64,000 nucleotides of DNA from Caballeronia humi (GCF_001544475.1 NZ_FCNW02000025.1:1-64000), one strand, 5' to 3'. Positions 8,329 to 17,457 are shown, counted from the stretch's first letter. Numbers and translations: made by a program. Notes: generated by a model not told the origin, from the letters alone.

Positions 8329-8976
8329 TCACCCGCGCTTCTGCGCTTCCATATAGGCGAGCCGGTCCGCCGTCACCTGTTGCGCGGCGGGCCGCTCGCC
8401 GACCTTCTTGACGTGCGCCTTCCAGTCGATACCGGCGTCGAGCAGGAAATCCCTTCCGTAGACCACCTTCGTCGCCAGCCCGACGAGTGGCAGGCTCACG
8501 AACGCGCAGACATCGGCGATACTGAAGTCAGGGCCCGCGACATACGGCCCGAATTTCGCGATCCGCGCGAAGCCCGCGGCATGCCGCGTCAACAGCTTTT
8601 CGACGCGCGATTTCGTGTAATCGGTGACGGTGCCGCCGAAGAACGCCTGCTTGTACAGATCGCGCGCGACGAGTTCCAGATGCATGTCGATGAACACCGA
8701 CAATTCGCGCGCCTTCGCGGCGGCGTAAGAATCGGCGGGGAAAATGGGCTTGTCCGGATACGCCGCCGCCAGATATTCGACGATCACCTGCGACTCGCAA
8801 AGCGGCCCGGCATCGGTGTCGATGTACGGCACCTTGCCGAGCGGCGAGCGCGTGAACGTGATCTCGTCCTGGGCGAAACCCGCGCGCACTTCCTCGAACG
8901 GGATGCCGTGCTCGAGCAGTACGAACTTGACCTTGTTGAAATAATTGGACAACGGAAACCCGTACAGCCTGATCAT
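8329..8976 (-). CDS. Glutathione S-transferase family protein
   Basis: A 215-residue GST. The N-terminal thioredoxin-like domain (1-80) starts MIRLYGFPLSNYFNKVKF and contains GKVPYIDTD with the cis-Pro and CESQVIVEYL, which binds the gamma-glutamyl part of glutathione. The C-terminal helical domain follows, including FSIADVCAFVSLPL with the N-capping box Asp. The catalytic residue would be a Ser or Tyr near the N-terminus (Ser10). The substrate is unknown. It is divergent from the 3-hydroxyacyl-CoA dehydrogenase gene, with a palindrome between them. Confidence 0.85.
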   Translation of the reverse strand: MIRLYGFPLSNYFNKVKFVLLEHGIPFEEVRAGFAQDEITFTRSPLGKVPYIDTDAGPLCESQVIVEYLAAAYPDKPIFPADSYAAAKARELSVFIDMHLELVARDLYKQAFFGGTVTDYTKSRVEKLLTRHAAGFARIAKFGPYVAGPDFSIADVCAFVSLPLVGLATKVVYGRDFLLDAGIDWKAHVKKVGERPAAQQVTADRLAYMEAQKRG

Positions 8977-9040
8977 TGCAGCATCTCCTTGTTTGAATCC
9001 AAGCGTCTCCCTTGCGAAGACGTGACACTATCCCAAAAAC

Positions 9041-9054
9041 AGCACGGCCGTGCT
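9041..9054. promoter_or_regulatory. Perfect palindrome AGCACGGCCGTGCT, probable operator
   Basis: A 14-bp perfect inverted repeat centred about 38 bp before the start of the 3-hydroxyacyl-CoA dehydrogenase gene, in the divergent spacer with a GST gene. Position and symmetry fit a dimeric repressor of the TetR or GntR kind, the usual type controlling acyl-CoA catabolic operons. The regulator is not identified. Confidence 0.5.
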
Positions 9055-9085
9055 AACTTGCAGATATCAGGAGTCGAGACACACC

Positions 9086-10621
9086 ATGAGCTTTCGCGAT
9101 TTTGACGTGGGGACAATCGGTATCGTAGGCAGCGGCGCGATGGGGCGCGGCATCGCGCAGATCGCGGCCCTCGGCGGACTCACCGTGCGTCTCTTCGATA
9201 CGAACCCGCAAGCGGTCGCCGCCGCGCGCGACTATCTTTCCGACACACTGAACAAGCTCGCGGCAAAAGGCAAGATCAAGGAAGCCGACGCGCACACCGC
9301 GCTCGCGAACGTCCACGCGGCGAACGAGATCGGCGCGCTGTCGGATTGCCAGGTCGTGATCGAGGCGATCGTCGAGAAGCTCGACGTGAAGCGTGCCCTC
9401 TTCCGCGATCTCGAAGCCGTGGTCGGCGAGCGCTGCATTCTGGCGTCGAATACATCGTCGCTGCCGATCACCGCGATCGCCGCCGGATGCGCGCATCCCG
9501 GGCGCGTCGTCGGCTATCACTTCTTCAACCCGGTGCCGTTGATGAAAGTCGTCGAAGTGATCGACGGCCTGCGCGGCGACCCGACCGCCGGCGACGCGCT
9601 CATGGAACTCGCGCGCCGCATCGGCCACACGCCGGTGCGCGCGAAGGACATGCCCGGCTTCATCGTGAACCACGCCGGACGCGGGATGAACACCGAAGGC
9701 TTGCGGATCGCGAGCGAGGGCGTGGCGAGTTTCGTCGACGTCGACCGGATCATGCGCGAGCAGGCCGGGTTCAGGCTCGGGCCGTTCGAACTGCTCGACC
9801 TGACCGCCCTCGACGTGTCGCATCCGGTGATGGAGTCGATCTATCACCAGTTCTACGAGGAGCCGCGCTTCACGCCGTCGCCGATCACCGGCACGCGGCT
9901 CGCGGGCGGGCTGATCGGGCGCAAGGCGGGCGAAGGCTTCTACAAGTACACCGACGGCAGGCAGCAGACGCCTGACGAAGCACCCGCGCCGACCGCGATG
10001 CCGCGTCGCGTATGGATCAGCCGCGCGTCGCATGGAGCGCGCGAGCAGGTGCTGAAGCTGATCGCGAAGTCGGACGTCGCCGTCACCATCGATACCGGCA
10101 ACACGCCCGCGCCCGACTCGCTGATCATCGTGACGCCGCTCGGGCACGATGCGACGACCGCCGCGCTCGCCGAGAATCTCGACGCAACGCGCGTCGTGGC
10201 CGTCGACACGCTCTTTCCGCTCGATACCGTCGCGCGCCGCACGCTGATGACGACGCCCGCGACCTCGCACGCTGCGCGCGACGCCGCGCACGCGCTTTTC
10301 GCCGCCGATGGCGTGCCCGTCACCGTGATCCGCGATTCGACCGGCTTCGTCGCGCAACGCGTGGTGGCGACGATCGTCAACATCGGTTGCGACATCGCGC
10401 AGCAGCGGATCGCGACGCCGCAGGACATCGACCTCGCCGTGACGCTCGGCCTCGGCTATCCGCACGGGCCGCTCGCGCTCGGCGACACGCTCGGCGCGAA
10501 GACGATCCTCACGATCCTGCGCAACATGCACAGCGTGCTGGGCGACCCGCGCTACCGGCCTTCGCCGTGGCTCGCGCGCCGCGCGCAGCTGGGCCTTTCC
10601 CTCACCCACCCCGAGGAATAA
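9086..10621 (+). CDS. 3-hydroxyacyl-CoA dehydrogenase (two-domain, PaaH type)
   Basis: A 511-residue NAD-dependent dehydrogenase that oxidises 3-hydroxyacyl-CoA to 3-ketoacyl-CoA. The Rossmann domain begins IGIVGSGAMGRGIAQIAA; SNTSSLPIT and the catalytic-His region GYHFFNPVPLMKVVEVI follow. One 3HCDH C-terminal domain spans about residues 190-290. A second lies at about 400-500 (GFVAQRVVATIVNIG, GYPHGPLALGD), giving the long PaaH-like form. The start at 9086 (MSFRDFDVGTIGIVG) was chosen over an in-frame upstream ATG. The stop is 3 bp before the next start, so it is the first gene of an acyl-CoA catabolic operon. Confidence 0.88.
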   Translation: MSFRDFDVGTIGIVGSGAMGRGIAQIAALGGLTVRLFDTNPQAVAAARDYLSDTLNKLAAKGKIKEADAHTALANVHAANEIGALSDCQVVIEAIVEKLDVKRALFRDLEAVVGERCILASNTSSLPITAIAAGCAHPGRVVGYHFFNPVPLMKVVEVIDGLRGDPTAGDALMELARRIGHTPVRAKDMPGFIVNHAGRGMNTEGLRIASEGVASFVDVDRIMREQAGFRLGPFELLDLTALDVSHPVMESIYHQFYEEPRFTPSPITGTRLAGGLIGRKAGEGFYKYTDGRQQTPDEAPAPTAMPRRVWISRASHGAREQVLKLIAKSDVAVTIDTGNTPAPDSLIIVTPLGHDATTAALAENLDATRVVAVDTLFPLDTVARRTLMTTPATSHAARDAAHALFAADGVPVTVIRDSTGFVAQRVVATIVNIGCDIAQQRIATPQDIDLAVTLGLGYPHGPLALGDTLGAKTILTILRNMHSVLGDPRYRPSPWLARRAQLGLSLTHPEE

Positions 10622-10624
10622 GCG

Positions 10625-11413
10625 ATGAGCGCCGAACTTCTGACCCACCGTCCCGCCGGCAGCGACTCCACGCTCGTCCTCAAGCTCTCGAACCCGGGCG
10701 CGAAGAACGCGCTGCATCCTGACATGTATGCCGCCGGCATCGAGGCGCTCAACACGGCCGAGCGCGATGCGTCGGTACGCGCGATCATCCTGACCGGCGC
10801 CGACAACTTCTTCTGTGCGGGCGGCAATCTAAACCGGCTGCTGGAAAACCGCGCGAAGGAGCCGTCGGTGCAAGCGTCGAGCATCGACTTGCTCGGCGAA
10901 TGGATCAGCGCGATCAGGGCGTCATCGAAACCGGTGATCGCGGCGGTAGAAGGCGCGGCGGCGGGCGCGGGCTTTTCGCTAGCGCTCGCGTGCGACCTGA
11001 TCGTTTCCGCCGACGACGCCCGCTTCGTGATGTCGTATGCGCGCGTGGGCCTCACGCCGGATGGCGGCGGCTCGTGGTTTCTCACACGCGCCCTGCCGCG
11101 CGCGCTCGCGAGCGAAATCCTGCTGGAAGCGAAGCCGATCGGCGCGGTGCGCCTGCACGACGTCGGCGTAGTCAACCGTCTGACTCGACGTGGCACCGCG
11201 CTCGATTCGGCGGTCGCCTGGGCCGACGATCTCGGCAGCCTGTCGCCGAAATCGCTCGCCCGCATCAAGTCGCTGATCACGTCCGCCGACGTCCAGCCAC
11301 TCGCCGCGCATCTCGACGCCGAACGCGACAGCTTCGTCGATGCCCTGCATCACGGCGACGCGCTCGAAGGCATCAACGCGTTCCTCGAAAAACGCCAGCC
11401 AAACTACAAATGA
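10625..11413 (+). CDS. Enoyl-CoA hydratase/isomerase family protein (alternative oxepin-CoA hydrolase type)
   Basis: A 262-residue crotonase-fold enzyme. The oxyanion-hole segments are FFCAGGNLNRLLE and AVEGAAAGAGFSLALACDLI. A catalytic acid is at the SYARVGLTPDGGGSW segment (Asp within TPDGG). The pattern resembles the group annotated in Burkholderia as alternative-type oxepin-CoA hydrolase of phenylacetate breakdown, but ordinary enoyl-CoA hydration is equally possible. It starts 3 bp after the dehydrogenase, and its stop overlaps the next start (ATGA at 11410-11413), so translation is coupled. Confidence 0.8.
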   Translation: MSAELLTHRPAGSDSTLVLKLSNPGAKNALHPDMYAAGIEALNTAERDASVRAIILTGADNFFCAGGNLNRLLENRAKEPSVQASSIDLLGEWISAIRASSKPVIAAVEGAAAGAGFSLALACDLIVSADDARFVMSYARVGLTPDGGGSWFLTRALPRALASEILLEAKPIGAVRLHDVGVVNRLTRRGTALDSAVAWADDLGSLSPKSLARIKSLITSADVQPLAAHLDAERDSFVDALHHGDALEGINAFLEKRQPNYK

Positions 11414-12138
11414 GCGCCTACGAGTTGCCTAAACGCCGCCGCATCTTTCTGATGCGTCACGGCGACGTCACCTATTTCGACGACTCCGGCCGTGGCATCG
11501 ATCCCGTCAGCGTGCCGCTGAACGAACGCGGCCGCGAGGAAGCGAGTGCGGCGGGACGCGAGTTCGCGACGCAAGGCGTGCGCTTCGATCGCGTGATCGT
11601 GAGCGGCTTGCCGCGCACGCTCGAAACGGCGCGGCGCGTGCTGGACGAGTGCGGCCAGTCGGTGGACATCGAAATCTGGCCGGAATGGGAAGAGATTCGC
11701 GGCGGCCATCTGAAGAATCTTTCGACGGACGACATCGAGCGCGCGTTTCTCTCCGTGTTCGATGGCGTCGTGCCGGAGGAGACGCAGTTTCTCGGCGGCG
11801 AGACGATCGGCGAATTGCTCGATCGCGTGCTACCGGCAATGGCGCGGCTGCGCGCGGACGCATCGTGGGATACCGTGCTGCTCGTGCTGCACGGCGGCGT
11901 GAATCGCGCGCTGCTGTCGCATGCGATCACCGCCGGCGGTCGCGCGTTCTTCGGGCATCTGTCGCAGGCGACCGGCTGCATCAACGCGCTCGATGTCGGC
12001 GAGAAGAGCGGCGACTGGGTCATCCACGCGATCAATCATTCGCCGCCCTCGCCGCTTCACACCGGCGTGCGCAATACGACGATGGAACTGCTCTACGCGC
12101 AATTCATCAAGTTCTCACGGTCGATCCGCAGTTCATGA
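11410..12138 (+). CDS. Histidine phosphatase family protein
   Basis: A 242-residue phosphoglycerate-mutase-like protein. The phosphate-binding motif is MRHGDVTYF near residue 15, with the catalytic His. SGLPRTLETA gives the second Arg, and LHGGVNRALL gives the second His region. The usual RHGE motif is RHGD here. Its ATG overlaps the hydratase stop, so it belongs to the operon. A phosphatase in an acyl-CoA operon is notable because a phosphotransferase follows. It could remove phosphate from an intermediate or a regulator; this is inference. The family is promiscuous and the substrate is not known. Confidence 0.8.
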   Translation: MSAYELPKRRRIFLMRHGDVTYFDDSGRGIDPVSVPLNERGREEASAAGREFATQGVRFDRVIVSGLPRTLETARRVLDECGQSVDIEIWPEWEEIRGGHLKNLSTDDIERAFLSVFDGVVPEETQFLGGETIGELLDRVLPAMARLRADASWDTVLLVLHGGVNRALLSHAITAGGRAFFGHLSQATGCINALDVGEKSGDWVIHAINHSPPSPLHTGVRNTTMELLYAQFIKFSRSIRSS

Positions 12139-12172
12139 AGTGACATCCCATCGATCCGGGCGCGCATACACA

Positions 12173-12188
12173 GCGTCGTCGACGACGC
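12173..12188. promoter_or_regulatory. 16-bp perfect palindrome before the phosphotransferase gene
   Basis: GCGTCGTC at 12173-12180 is mirrored by GACGACGC at 12181-12188, about 35 bp before the phosphotransferase start. It might be an operator. In DNA this GC-rich, one such palindrome in 64 kb is expected by chance, so support is weak. Confidence 0.25.
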
Positions 12189-12222
12189 GGCCCAGCGCCC
12201 GGACCAGAACACGGAGGAGACA

Positions 12223-13329
12223 ATGCCAGACAGCGACGCCCAGCAGCCGCAGGATTTTTCCGCGTTCGAAGGAACGCGGCCCGTCAACGAGCGCCTGCGC
12301 TTCGACACCGATGCGCTCGCCGCGTGGCTCGCCGCGCACGTCGATGGTTTCGTGGGACCGCTCACCGTCGAGCAGTTCGCGGGCGGCCAGTCGAATCCCA
12401 CGTACAAGCTGATCACCCCCGCGCGCAGTTATGTAATGCGCTCGAAGCCCGGTCCGGCGGCGAAGCTCCTGAAGTCGGCGCATGCGATCGAGCGCGAGTA
12501 TCGCGTGATGCATGCGCTTGCCGCCACTGACGTTCCCGTCGCGAAGATGTTCGCGCTCTGCGAGGACGAAAGCGTGATCGGCCGGGCGTTCTATGTGATG
12601 GAGTTCATCGAGGGCCGCGTGCTGTGGGACCAGGCGCTACCCGGCATGACGCTGGCCGAGCGCGGCGCCATCTACAACGAGATGAATCGCGTGATCGCGG
12701 CGCTGCATTCCGTCGATGTCGATGCGATCGGCCTCGCGGACTACGGCAAGCCCGGCAACTACTTCGAGCGGCAGATCGGGCGCTGGAGCAAGCAGTACGT
12801 GGCATCCGAGACCGAGCCAATCGAATCGATGAACAAGCTCATCGACTGGCTGCCGAAACACATTCCGCGCGGTTCATCCGAAGCAACCGAGCGCGTCTCG
12901 ATCGTTCACGGCGACTATCGCCTCGACAACCTCATCTTCCATCCGAGCGAGCCGCGCGTGCTCGCCGTGCTCGACTGGGAACTCTCCACACTCGGCGATC
13001 CGCTCGCCGACTTCGCTTACCACTGCATGGCGTGGCACGTCGATCCGTCGCAGTTTCGCGGCATCGGCGGACTCGACTGGGCCGCACTCGGCATCCCCGA
13101 CGAAACCGCCTATGTCGCGAAGTATTGCGAGCGGACCGGCTTCACTATCGAAGGCGACTGGAATTTCTATCTCGCCTACAACATGTTCCGCATCGCCGCG
13201 ATCCTGCAGGGGATCATGAAGCGCGTGTCGGAGGGAACGGCATCGAGCGAGCAAGCCATCGACGCCGGCAAGCGCGCAAAGCCGATGGCCGAACTCGCCT
13301 GGCTTTATGCGCAGAAAGTCGGCGAGTGA
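12223..13329 (+). CDS. APH-family phosphotransferase, ACAD10/11 N-domain-like (LvaA-like)
   Basis: A 368-residue kinase-fold protein of the aminoglycoside-phosphotransferase (APH) family. [12 protein letters not shown] is the nucleotide loop, YVMRSKP has the ATP-binding Lys, [14 protein letters not shown] is the catalytic loop, and [14 protein letters not shown] has the metal-binding Asp. This signature matches the N-terminal half of mammalian ACAD10/ACAD11 and the LvaA-type kinases that phosphorylate 4-hydroxyacyl-CoAs. Bacteria carry kinase and dehydrogenase as neighbours, as here: the acyl-CoA dehydrogenase gene follows after 29 bp. A role in 4-hydroxy-acid breakdown is a reasoned inference; drug resistance is unlikely in this context. 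Confidence 0.85.
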   Translation: MPDSDAQQPQDFSAFEGTRPVNERLRFDTDALAAWLAAHVDGFVGPLTVEQFAGGQSNPTYKLITPARSYVMRSKPGPAAKLLKSAHAIEREYRVMHALAATDVPVAKMFALCEDESVIGRAFYVMEFIEGRVLWDQALPGMTLAERGAIYNEMNRVIAALHSVDVDAIGLADYGKPGNYFERQIGRWSKQYVASETEPIESMNKLIDWLPKHIPRGSSEATERVSIVHGDYRLDNLIFHPSEPRVLAVLDWELSTLGDPLADFAYHCMAWHVDPSQFRGIGGLDWAALGIPDETAYVAKYCERTGFTIEGDWNFYLAYNMFRIAAILQGIMKRVSEGTASSEQAIDAGKRAKPMAELAWLYAQKVGE

Positions 13330-13358
13330 GCGCGTCAGGCAAAACAAAAGGGAATCGC

Positions 13359-14585
13359 ATGAATTTCGACTACACCCCGAAGGTGCAGGCGCTGCGCGAA
13401 AAACTGCTCGCCGTCTTCGATGAACACATCTATCCGAACGAGCGCGCGCTCATCGATGAAATCGCCGCCAATCGCTCGAACGGCAACGCATGGGTTCCTA
13501 CTGAGCTTGTCGAAAAGCTGAAGGACAAGGCGCGCGAGGCCGGGCTGTGGAATCTGTTCCTGCCCGCCTCGGCGCGCGGCGCGGGGCTGACGAATCTCGA
13601 ATACGCGCCGCTCTGCGAAATCATGGGACGCGTGCCGTGGGCGCCGGAAGTGTTCAACTGCAACGCACCCGATACCGGCAACATGGAGACGATCGAACGC
13701 TACGGCAGCGACGAGCAAAAGCAGCAATGGCTCGAACCGCTGTTGCGCGGCGAGATCCGCTCGGCGTTCCTGATGACGGAGCCGGAGGTGGCATCGTCGG
13801 ATGCGACGAATATCCAGTGCAGCATCACGCGCGATGGCGACAGCTACGTGATCGACGGCCACAAGTGGTGGTCGTCAGGTGCAGGCGATCCGCGCTGCAA
13901 GGTCTATATCGTGATGGGCAAGACCGATCCGGAAGCGCCGAAGCACCAGCAGCAGTCGATGATCCTCGTTCCGGCGGATGCGAGCGGCATCACGGTGCAT
14001 CGGCCGTTGAGCGTGTTCGGCTACGACGACGCGCCGCACGGCCACATGGACATCGCGCTCCAGAACGTGCGTGTGCCCGCATCGAACATCCTGCTCGGCG
14101 AAGGACGCGGCTTCGAAATCGCGCAGGGACGCCTCGGGCCGGGTCGCATTCATCACTGCATGCGTTTGATCGGCTTGGCCGAGCGCGCGCTCGAATTGAT
14201 GTCGAAGCGCACGCTCGCACGCGTCGCGTTCGGCAAGCCGATCGCGCAGCATGGCGTGACGCAGGAACGCATCGCCGAGGCACGCATCATGATCGAGCAG
14301 GCGCGGCTGCTGACGCTCAAGGCCGCGTACATGATGGATACCGTCGGCAACAAGGGCGCGCGCGGCGAGATCGCGATGATCAAGGTGGTCGCGCCGAACG
14401 TCGCGTGCCAGGTGATCGACTGGGCGATCCAGGCGCACGGCGCGGGCGGCGTCAGCGACGACTTTCCGCTCGCGTATGCGTATGCGTCGGCGCGCACGCT
14501 ACGCCTCGCCGACGGTCCCGACGAAGTGCATCGCAACGCGATCGCGAAACTCGAACTGTCGCGCTACATGGAACCGCACGGCTGA
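13359..14585 (+). CDS. Acyl-CoA dehydrogenase (ACAD10/11-type)
   Basis: A 408-residue FAD-dependent dehydrogenase, full length. FAD- and substrate-binding segments are [27 protein letters not shown] and [13 protein letters not shown]. Near the C-terminus [41 protein letters not shown] includes the [14 protein letters not shown] run typical of the ACAD10/11 branch. In that branch the enzyme acts on 4-phospho-acyl-CoA made by the kinase partner, eliminating phosphate so that beta-oxidation can proceed. The start at 13359 has AAAAGGGAA upstream. Adjacency to the kinase supports the assignment. Confidence 0.87.
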   Translation: MNFDYTPKVQALREKLLAVFDEHIYPNERALIDEIAANRSNGNAWVPTELVEKLKDKAREAGLWNLFLPASARGAGLTNLEYAPLCEIMGRVPWAPEVFNCNAPDTGNMETIERYGSDEQKQQWLEPLLRGEIRSAFLMTEPEVASSDATNIQCSITRDGDSYVIDGHKWWSSGAGDPRCKVYIVMGKTDPEAPKHQQQSMILVPADASGITVHRPLSVFGYDDAPHGHMDIALQNVRVPASNILLGEGRGFEIAQGRLGPGRIHHCMRLIGLAERALELMSKRTLARVAFGKPIAQHGVTQERIAEARIMIEQARLLTLKAAYMMDTVGNKGARGEIAMIKVVAPNVACQVIDWAIQAHGAGGVSDDFPLAYAYASARTLRLADGPDEVHRNAIAKLELSRYMEPHG

Positions 14586-14708
14586 ACCGGCGCACCGGCC
14601 GCTTCAGCACGGCTAATCGAAACATGGTCTAATTTTCGCCTGACTTTTGCGGCGTTTTGCTTGCTTGCACGACGCCGCCCCAATCATCGACGGGATTCAG
14701 GAGCGAAA

Positions 14709-15398
14709 ATGATCGACGTCTATAGCTGGGCGACGCCCAACGGCCACAAGATCCACATCATGCTCGAGGAGACGGGGCTCGAGTACAGCGTGCATGCCGT
14801 CGATATCGGCGCGGGCGACCAGTTCACGCCCGACTTCCTCGCGATCAGCCCGAACAACAAGATCCCCGCGATCATCGACAACGCCGGACCCGAAGGCACG
14901 CCGCTCGCGCTGTTCGAATCGGGTGCAATCCTGCTGTATCTCGCCGAAAAGACCGGCAAGTTCCTGCCGGCCGATCCCGTCGGACGGTACGAGACGATTC
15001 AATGGCTGATGTTCCAGATGGGCGGTGTCGGACCGATGCTTGGGCAGACGCATCACTTTCGAAACTACGCGCCGGAGAAGATCGAGTACGCGATCAACCG
15101 TTATTCAAACGAGGCGCGGCGGCTCTATGGCGTGATGGACAAGCAGTTGGGCGTGACGCAGTACCTCGCGGGCAACGAATACACGATCGCCGATATCGCG
15201 ACGTTCCCGTGGACGCGGTCGTGGGAAAACCAGGGCATCGTGCTCGACGAATTCCCGAACGTGAAGCGCTGGTTCGATGAGATTGCCGCGCGGCCGGCGG
15301 TGAAGCGCGGCGTAGAAGTGCTCGCGCGGGAGCGCAAGCCCTTCACCGACAAGGAAAAGGAAGTGCTCTTCGGTGCGACGCAGTACGCGAAGCACTGA
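14709..15398 (+). CDS. Glutathione S-transferase, YfcG/YghU-like
   Basis: A 229-residue GST. The start MIDVYSWATPNGHKIHIMLEE is characteristic of the Nu-class YfcG/YghU disulfide-bond oxidoreductases, where Thr and Asn near position 9-11 bind glutathione. NNKIPAIID has the cis-Pro, FESGAILLYLAEKTG the glutathione Ser, and YTIADIATFPWTR the helical-domain cap. These enzymes reduce disulfides using glutathione. CAGGAGCGAAA precedes the ATG. It lies 123 bp after the acyl-CoA dehydrogenase and may have its own promoter. It converges on the MaoC genes. Confidence 0.85.
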   Translation: MIDVYSWATPNGHKIHIMLEETGLEYSVHAVDIGAGDQFTPDFLAISPNNKIPAIIDNAGPEGTPLALFESGAILLYLAEKTGKFLPADPVGRYETIQWLMFQMGGVGPMLGQTHHFRNYAPEKIEYAINRYSNEARRLYGVMDKQLGVTQYLAGNEYTIADIATFPWTRSWENQGIVLDEFPNVKRWFDEIAARPAVKRGVEVLARERKPFTDKEKEVLFGATQYAKH

Positions 15399-15404
15399 GC
15401 ATGT

Positions 15405-15866
15405 CTAGAAGTAGTGGCGCGTGATGAACTCGGCGACGCACACCGGCCGCTCGGCGCCCTGCCGCTCGACGGTCACGAGCCACTCGACCTGCACGCCGCC
15501 CGCATCGACATCGGCAACTTTTTCGATCGCGAAGGTCGCGCGCAGCATCGAGCCGACCGGCACCGGCGACATGAAGCGCACGCGGTTCAGGCCGTAGTTC
15601 ACGCCCATCCGCTGCACGAGCGGCACGCATCGCTCGAGCCACATCGGCACGAGCGCGAGGGTCAGGAAGCCATGTGCGATCGCCCCGCCGAACGGCGACT
15701 CGCGCCGTGCGCGGTCAGGATCGACGTGGATCCACTGATGATCGTCGGTGGCATCGGCGAAGCGGTTCACGCGCCCCTGATCGACCTCGGTCCATTCGCT
15801 CTCGTACCGCGCGTGGCCCGCCGCCGCATGAAAATCCGCGGGACTGGCGAGGCGTGCCGCTGTCAT
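15405..15866 (-). CDS. MaoC-family dehydratase (second of a pair)
   Basis: A 153-residue single hot-dog protein of the MaoC/(R)-specific enoyl-CoA hydratase family. The likely catalytic pair is in ATDDHQWIHVDP (Asp and His), followed by SPFGGAIAHGFLTLALV, the hydratase-helix glycine/His stretch. It is the last gene of a leftward operon. Its ATG overlaps the stop of the preceding MaoC gene by 4 bp. Two adjacent single-hot-dog MaoC genes after two acyl-CoA dehydrogenases suggest a heteromeric hydratase, as in steroid side-chain breakdown, but either subunit could also work alone. Confidence 0.83.
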   Translation of the reverse strand: MTAARLASPADFHAAAGHARYESEWTEVDQGRVNRFADATDDHQWIHVDPDRARRESPFGGAIAHGFLTLALVPMWLERCVPLVQRMGVNYGLNRVRFMSPVPVGSMLRATFAIEKVADVDAGGVQVEWLVTVERQGAERPVCVAEFITRHYF

Positions 15867-16321
15867 CGGTTCGCTGCCGGGTTGCGCAAGCCGAAGAGCG
15901 CCGCCGAATCGACGGTCAGCACGAGTTCGCCGCGCTGGTTGTGCGCTTCCCAGCGCGTCGAGACGATGCCGCGATCCGGCTTGCTCGCCGAGACACGCTT
16001 GTCGAGCACGCGCACGGTCAGGCGCACCGCATCGCCGACGCGCACCGGCTTGAGCCAGCGGATGTTGTCGAGGCCGGGCGAACCCATCGACGTGGAATCG
16101 GCCAGCATGTCGCGCACGAGAATGCCCATCATCGCGGAACAGGTGTTCCAGCCGCTCGCGACGAGGCCGCCGAAGTGCGACGCCTCGCCCGCTTCCTCCG
16201 ATGTGTGGAACGGCTGTGGATCGTACTTCGACGCGAATTCGACGATCTCCTCGCGCGTGAAGGTATGCGCGCTCAGTTGCCGCGCCTCGCCGACTTCAAA
16301 ATCTTCGTAGCTGTAGGTCAT
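15863..16321 (-). CDS. MaoC-family dehydratase (first of a pair)
   Basis: A 152-residue hot-dog protein. It starts MTYSYEDFEVGEARQLSAHTF, and an in-frame upstream extension is rejected because it is very basic and unlike the family. FASKYDPQPFHTSEEAG carries the Asp/His hydratase pair, and FGGLVASGWNTCSAMMGI is the following helix. It catalyses addition of water to 2-enoyl-CoA, or acts as partner to the next MaoC protein, with which it overlaps by 4 bp. It lies 19 bp after the stop-to-start junction with the acyl-CoA dehydrogenase gene upstream, in one operon. Confidence 0.83.
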   Translation of the reverse strand: MTYSYEDFEVGEARQLSAHTFTREEIVEFASKYDPQPFHTSEEAGEASHFGGLVASGWNTCSAMMGILVRDMLADSTSMGSPGLDNIRWLKPVRVGDAVRLTVRVLDKRVSASKPDRGIVSTRWEAHNQRGELVLTVDSAALFGLRNPAANR

Positions 16322-16340
16322 GCTTGTTTCCCTGTCTCGT

Positions 16341-17447
16341 TTAAATGTCCGCGAAAGTCGAGAGCGACGCAAAGCGCGCGAGATGGTGATCGACGTCGCC
16401 GAGCGTCGTTTCGATGATCGCGAGGCGCTTGAACCAGTGCGCGGCCGCGACTTCGTTCGTCACGCCCATGCCGCCGTGCAGTTGCACCGCCTGCTGTCCG
16501 ACGAAGCGCGCAGCCTGTCCGACGCGTGCCTTGGCGGCGGAAATCGCCTGACGACGCGCGTCGGCATCCGTGCTCGCGTAGCGCGCGGCGGCGAGATACG
16601 TGATCGAACGCGCCTGTTCGGCGTGGATCAGCATCTCGACCATGCGATGCTGCAGCGCCTGAAAGCGCGCGATCGGCGCGCCGAACTGCTGGCGGTTCTT
16701 CGTGTAGTCGACGGTGGCGAGGTTCAGGGCATCGAGCGCGCCGATGGCTTCCGCGCATAAGAGCAACGTCGCGTAATCGGCGATGTGTTCCAGCGTGGCC
16801 GCGCCAGTTCCGAGAGGCGTCGCGGGCGTGCCGGTGAATCTGAGCGTCGCGGCGCGCTGGCCGTCGATCGTCCGGTAATCGATGATTTCGGTGTTGACGG
16901 CATCGCGCGCGATCACGAAGAGCGCGATCTCGCCGTCCAGTCGCGCCGGCACGATCCAGTAGTCGGCCTGCGCGCCGTGCTGGACGATCGACTTCTCGCC
17001 GGTGAGAGCGTGAGTGTCGCCTTCGGCGCACGCGGTCGTGCGGATGTCGAAGAGGTCGTAGCGCGCGTGCGGTTCGTGGAATGCCACGGCGAGCCGGATC
17101 TCGCCCAGCGCGGCACGCTCCAGGAGCGCGTTGCCGGGCGATGATGAAGCCAGCCGCAACGCCTCGATACCCACCGCCGTCGCCCAATATGGTTCGACGA
17201 CGAGTGCCCGCCCGAGTTCCTGCATGACGACGAGCATATCGAACGCTGCACCGTCGAAACCGCCCTGCTCCGACGGCACCGGCAGCGCGGTCAGTCCGAG
17301 CTCGGCGAACGCGCTCCAGTGCTTCGCATCGACGCCCGGCTCCGACGCCACGATCTTCTGCCGCGCGTCGAAGCGGTACTCGTTATCGAGATAGCGACGC
17401 AGCGCATCGCGGAACTGTTCCTGTTCGTCCGTGAAATTGAAGTCCAT
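16341..17447 (-). CDS. Acyl-CoA dehydrogenase, atypical subunit
   Basis: A 368-residue acyl-CoA dehydrogenase, MDFNFTDEQEQFRDALRRYL, shorter and more divergent than its neighbour. QLHGGMGVTNEVAAAHWFKR is the C-terminal FAD-contact stretch. The middle region is weakly conserved: the usual TEP segment is AFHEPHARYDL. The pattern matches the partner subunit of heterotetrameric (alpha2beta2) dehydrogenases such as the FadE pairs of steroid breakdown. It is encoded 10 bp after the larger dehydrogenase. A stand-alone enzyme cannot be ruled out from sequence alone. Confidence 0.85.
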   Translation of the reverse strand: MDFNFTDEQEQFRDALRRYLDNEYRFDARQKIVASEPGVDAKHWSAFAELGLTALPVPSEQGGFDGAAFDMLVVMQELGRALVVEPYWATAVGIEALRLASSSPGNALLERAALGEIRLAVAFHEPHARYDLFDIRTTACAEGDTHALTGEKSIVQHGAQADYWIVPARLDGEIALFVIARDAVNTEIIDYRTIDGQRAATLRFTGTPATPLGTGAATLEHIADYATLLLCAEAIGALDALNLATVDYTKNRQQFGAPIARFQALQHRMVEMLIHAEQARSITYLAAARYASTDADARRQAISAAKARVGQAARFVGQQAVQLHGGMGVTNEVAAAHWFKRLAIIETTLGDVDHHLARFASLSTFADI

Positions 17448-17457
17448 GCGCCGCTCC

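Noticed and set aside
9053-10717. A 554-codon open frame opposite the 3-hydroxyacyl-CoA dehydrogenase
   Set aside because: It is the Arg/His/Asp-rich mirror frame expected opposite a GC-rich gene, with no recognisable domain.
12223-13329. Phosphotransferase as an antibiotic-resistance gene
   Set aside because: Although APH-like, its motifs and its dehydrogenase neighbour fit the ACAD10/11 kinase branch.
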